Part shown: piece by piece, positions 6,517 through 8,668 of the stretch
How positions within the stretch are numbered: the first letter of the stretch is position 1
Layout: each line of letters opens with the position of its first letter
Assembly (NCBI GenBank): GCA_905204225.1
Contig: CAJKZK010000078.1
Span: 1 to 8,668, forward strand
Length of the DNA stretch: 8,668 nt
Direction of reading: 5' to 3'
Origin: an uncultured Bacillota bacterium
GTDB taxonomy: Bacteria > Bacillota_I > Bacilli_A > RFN20 > CAG-449
Position numbers and translations under genes: made by a program
The notes under the pieces: model-generated
What the model was told of the DNA's origin: nothing
What the model saw: only the letters and a program-made list of their open reading frames with translations
Database searches by the model: none

Positions 6517-6547
6517 ATAATACCCCCCCCCCGTTAAACATTGTCAA
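6517..6547 (-). promoter_or_regulatory. Promoter with G10 spacer, likely phase-variable, driving the LRR operon
   Basis: On the minus strand a perfect TTGACA (6542-6547) and TATTAT (6517-6522, five of six consensus bases) are separated by 19 bases. Of these, ten are an unbroken run of G (6523-6532 on the minus strand, C on the plus strand). Transcription would start near 6510, about 20 bases before the first ATG. With ten G the spacing is two over the 17-base optimum; loss of one or two G would restore it. Slipped-strand tract changes in this position are a known switch for other surface-protein genes. Confidence 0.75.
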
Positions 6548-6643
6548 GGATAAATTTATTAATTAAAACTTTTGAAGTGCTATTAATAAAGTATAAAAAA
6601 GCCACTTGCACACAACAATTTTATAATTGTAAAAAAAACAATA

Positions 6644-6672
6644 TTTACATCATTTAAAATTTATGATACAAA
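6644..6672 (+). promoter_or_regulatory. Promoter of the 143-residue protein gene
   Basis: TTTACA (6644-6649) is 17 bases from TACAAA (6667-6672), which is preceded by TG one base earlier (6664-6665), an extended -10 arrangement. Transcription would start near 6679, just before the GGAGG at 6686-6690. Confidence 0.5.
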
Positions 6673-6697
6673 TAAATTAACAAATGGAGGAAAATAA

Positions 6698-7129
6698 ATG
6701 AATATTTATAAAGTATATACATTATTAACTGAAGAATGGCCTAATATTAATTTTGAAATTGAAGATGAAAGTGATGAACGTTTAGTATTAACAGCTGAAA
6801 CAAGTGCTAAAAATTTATTTGATGATGAAATTCTTATTCGCGTAGTTATTTATTCATCAGGAACAAATCATGTTTTCTTTGTTCTTGATCAATTAGAACC
6901 ATCATTAAAAGCATATCAATTGATTAATGATTTCAATGAAAATCAATCATGGGCAAAAGCATATATTATGGAATCTAGTAGTGGTAAACATTATTTAAAA
7001 ATACATTATGCATTCTTAAATTCTAGTGATGAACAAGATGCTTCTGATTCTATTAGTTATGCTTTAGATGATTTAGTTAGTGAAGAAACATTACAAGATT
7101 TAAAGCCATTAACAGATTTAACTAGATAA
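6698..7129 (+). CDS. Acidic 143-residue protein of unknown function, possibly YbjN-like
   Basis: A soluble, strongly acidic cytoplasmic protein with no signal or membrane helix. The predicted pattern is an N-terminal helix, several beta strands (FEIEDES, LVLTAE, ILIRVVIYSS, HVFFVLDQLE), a helix with LINDFNENQSWAKAYI (74-89), a strand (YLKIHYAF) and C-terminal helices. The order of strands and the helix ending in N-x-F-N followed by an alternating strand recall the YbjN / type III secretion chaperone-like fold, but I see no diagnostic motif, so this is only a suggestion. The ATG has a textbook GGAGG (6686-6690) seven bases upstream. The gene is transcribed alone, divergently from the LRR operon, and ends at tandem terminators. 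It is a real gene with high confidence; its function is unknown. Confidence 0.8.
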   Translation: MNIYKVYTLLTEEWPNINFEIEDESDERLVLTAETSAKNLFDDEILIRVVIYSSGTNHVFFVLDQLEPSLKAYQLINDFNENQSWAKAYIMESSSGKHYLKIHYAFLNSSDEQDASDSISYALDDLVSEETLQDLKPLTDLTR

Positions 7130-7152
7130 TTAAATATTAATAATTTAAATAC

Positions 7153-7183
7153 AAGCCATTCGTCATGAACATTTGGCTTTTTT
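7153..7183 (+). terminator. First terminator after the 143-residue protein gene
   Basis: AAGCCA (7153-7158) pairs with TGGCTT (7174-7179), with a small inner TTC/GAA stem, and runs into six T (7178-7183). It lies 24 bases after the stop codon. Confidence 0.7.
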
Positions 7184-7190
7184 CTATGAT

Positions 7191-7226
7191 AAAACCGAGA
7201 TAAATAATAATCTTCTTGGTTTTTTT
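7191..7226 (+). terminator. Second, tandem terminator
   Basis: AAAACCGAGA (7191-7200) pairs with TCTTGGTTTT (7214-7223), with one G-T wobble, around a 13-base loop. The T run continues to 7226. The wobble becomes an A-C mismatch on the other strand, so it is oriented for plus-strand transcription. Confidence 0.65.
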
Positions 7227-7485
7227 AAATATTTATTTCATTAATTCTTTCATAAAAAAGATTTTTATCACCATGTTTTGTTTACAGTAACTATTTTATA
7301 AAAATCAATGTTTACACGAATCAATTCTTGCAGAATAAATTCGTGTTATTTTTTATTTTTAAATCAAACGCAAATCGAACGAAAAAAAATACGTTGCATT
7401 TATGTAACATTTAAATAATTTTTTATTAATATTCTATTTCTAATTTTGTTTAAATAAATTAAAATATAATTAGAGGTATATAGAT
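7227..7485. other. Non-coding region upstream of the 7486 lipoprotein gene
   Basis: No supported gene in about 260 bases. It holds the hairpin at 7314-7353 and a partial inverted repeat GTTGCAT/ATGTAAC at about 7393-7408. A perfect TATAAT at 7465-7470 has no matching -35, and it is so close to the ribosome binding site (AGAGG, 7472-7476) that transcription from it would start inside that site; it is therefore doubtful as the promoter. Confidence 0.5.
7314..7353 (+). terminator. Orphan terminator-like hairpin
   Basis: ACACGAAT (7314-7321) pairs perfectly with ATTCGTGT (7339-7346). Nested inside it, ATTCT (7324-7328) pairs with AGAAT (7332-7336) around TGC. The T-rich run TATTTTTTATTTTT follows on the plus strand. 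No gene feeds into it, so it may end a small RNA, back up the tandem terminators, or act in the leader of the next gene. Confidence 0.5.
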
Positions 7486-8668
7486 ATGAAAAGAAATAAA
7501 TTATTAATTTCTTCATTAATTATTTGTTCTTCAGTCATGTTGGCAGGTTGTAATAATTCTAAGGTGCCTGAAGTAAAAAAAGGTGAAGACACTATTGTTA
7601 AAAACTTAACATCTACTCCAGATAAATACGATGCTGAAACGAGTATATTTGCTAGTTTAGGTAAACTAGATGATTATAAAACTTATAAAAAAGAATCTAA
7701 TGGGAAAACTACTACTAATAAAGATGGAAATAATTATATTCAAGAAACATCTTGTTCTTTCATAAAAAATGATAATGAATATTATACAGATTCTACTTCT
7801 AAATCTAATTATATTGATATAGAACATGAATCATTTTATAAAAATAATAAAGTAGCGTATAGAGATAAATCTAATCAAGAAATAGTAAATACTACTTATA
7901 ATAATTATCATGAAATATATGGTGTTACACCTATAAAATTATTAAGCGGTCAAATTTTTAATCAAGAAACAATTATTAACGCTAAATTAATTTCTAAAAA
8001 TAATAATGAATATACTTATTTTATTACTTTAGATAAAACATTATCAAATGCTTTATTAGTTTATCAAATGAAAAAATTTGGTAATCTTGATACATATCCT
8101 GTTTTTACTAATGATACAGAATTTACTTTAACAATGAAAAATGATTTTACTCCAATTTCTTATTCTTACATTGCTAAATATAATATTTCTAGTGCAACTT
8201 TAGGAGAATTAGAATGTGTAGAAGAATTAAATGCTAGCTTTTCTAAATTTAATGAACATGTAACAATTCCTGACACAGAATTATTTAATAAAGCTATTAA
8301 TGAAACACCTACAATTATTGATCCAGGTGATATAGATAATCCAGTCGATGAAAATCAACCTTTAATAGATGCTCTTCTTAATCTTGATTTACAAAATGGT
8401 ATTGCTTTAACTGGTAATGTTAATGTTAATAATTTTATTTTACCAATTAAATTTAATTTAAGAATAAATTTAAAAAAATTATTATTAGAAGGTACTAATG
8501 ATATTGCTAATAATATTGATGCAACGTTTTATATTATATCTTCTCTAGGTGATATAAATTTTACTTATCATGAAACCAAACTCTATATTAATTTTTTAAA
8601 TAATAAAATTGTATTTACTTTACCAGAAGTTAACGAAACAAATTCTATTAGTATAAAAGAAATATTAA
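7486..8668 (+). CDS. Large lipoprotein, 3' end beyond the window
   Basis: Open from the ATG to the last base of the window with no stop, so the C-terminus is missing; 394 residues are visible. The start is supported by AGAGG (7472-7476), nine bases upstream. The N-terminus is a lipoprotein signal: MKRNK, a hydrophobic stretch, then LAGC with the lipidated cysteine at residue 22. The mature part is rich in Asn, Thr, Lys and Tyr. A first domain runs to about residue 280. A Pro/Asp linker (IDPGDIDNPVDENQP, around 282-296) follows, then a second domain of alternating hydrophobic strands (NGIALTGNVNVNNF, IKFNLRINL, DINFTYHETKLYI) suggesting a beta-rich LolA- or LppX-like fold. I recognise no named family. 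It should sit on the outer membrane face. The style resembles the lipoproteins common in uncultured gut Bacilli. Confidence 0.85.
   Translation, partial: MKRNKLLISSLIICSSVMLAGCNNSKVPEVKKGEDTIVKNLTSTPDKYDAETSIFASLGKLDDYKTYKKESNGKTTTNKDGNNYIQETSCSFIKNDNEYYTDSTSKSNYIDIEHESFYKNNKVAYRDKSNQEIVNTTYNNYHEIYGVTPIKLLSGQIFNQETIINAKLISKNNNEYTYFITLDKTLSNALLVYQMKKFGNLDTYPVFTNDTEFTLTMKNDFTPISYSYIAKYNISSATLGELECVEELNASFSKFNEHVTIPDTELFNKAINETPTIIDPGDIDNPVDENQPLIDALLNLDLQNGIALTGNVNVNNFILPIKFNLRINLKKLLLEGTNDIANNIDATFYIISSLGDINFTYHETKLYINFLNNKIVFTLPEVNETNSISIKEIL

Noticed and set aside
6615..6640. Hairpin ACAATT/AATTGT next to a run of eight A
   Set aside because: The A run follows the stem on the plus strand and the T run precedes it on the minus strand, so it is not a terminator; the short AT stem is likely chance.
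7308..7418. 36-residue plus-strand open frame across the orphan hairpin
   Set aside because: No ribosome binding site, and the repeated NSC in its product comes from the hairpin arms; better explained as structured non-coding DNA.

Overview
The DNA is very AT-rich. Nearly all stops are TAA, tryptophan is encoded by TGG, and Shine-Dalgarno sites are GGAGG-like. There are Lgt-type lipoproteins and a BspA-like leucine-rich-repeat surface protein whose C-terminal style is common in uncultured gut Bacilli. Together these suggest a low-GC Gram-positive of the Bacilli/Mollicutes-related kind (for example an RF39-like or Erysipelotrichia-like gut lineage). One gene (5688-5990) ends in TGA directly over the ribosome binding site of the next gene, which argues for the standard genetic code rather than the Mycoplasma code. 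The lineage is inferred from style; no marker gene is present.

Left part (1-3659): a plus-strand family 4 glycosyltransferase (120-1253) converges on a minus-strand protein of the L-2-amino-thiazoline-4-carboxylic acid hydrolase family (1250-1825). The two genes overlap by four bases and share a terminator hairpin built from their own last codons. Upstream of the hydrolase-like gene lie a good promoter and a pair of 15-16 base repeats that look like a decayed insertion-sequence end. Next comes a minus-strand MATE-family transporter (1985-3376), then about 280 bases without a convincing gene, holding the terminator of the lipoprotein gene at 3660-4178.

Centre (3660-6547): the most interesting part. 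A minus-strand operon of four genes runs from 6490 down to 4359: a 165-residue one-helix membrane protein with a charged helical tail, a 100-residue two-helix membrane protein, a 45-residue peptide (5539-5676), and a secreted BspA-like LRR protein. The genes are 1-11 bases apart and an intrinsic terminator lies at 4232-4258. The promoter has a perfect TTGACA and a TATTAT separated by 19 bases, of which ten are an uninterrupted run of G. A G10 tract in a promoter spacer, in such AT-rich DNA, is the classic layout of a slipped-strand phase-variable promoter. I infer that this surface-protein operon is switched on, off or down by changes in tract length.

Right part (6548-8668): a divergent plus-strand gene for a 143-residue acidic protein of uncertain family (6698-7129) with a good promoter, ribosome binding site and tandem terminators. 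About 350 bases of non-coding DNA with a further long hairpin follow. Last is a plus-strand lipoprotein gene starting at 7486 that is still open at the window edge.
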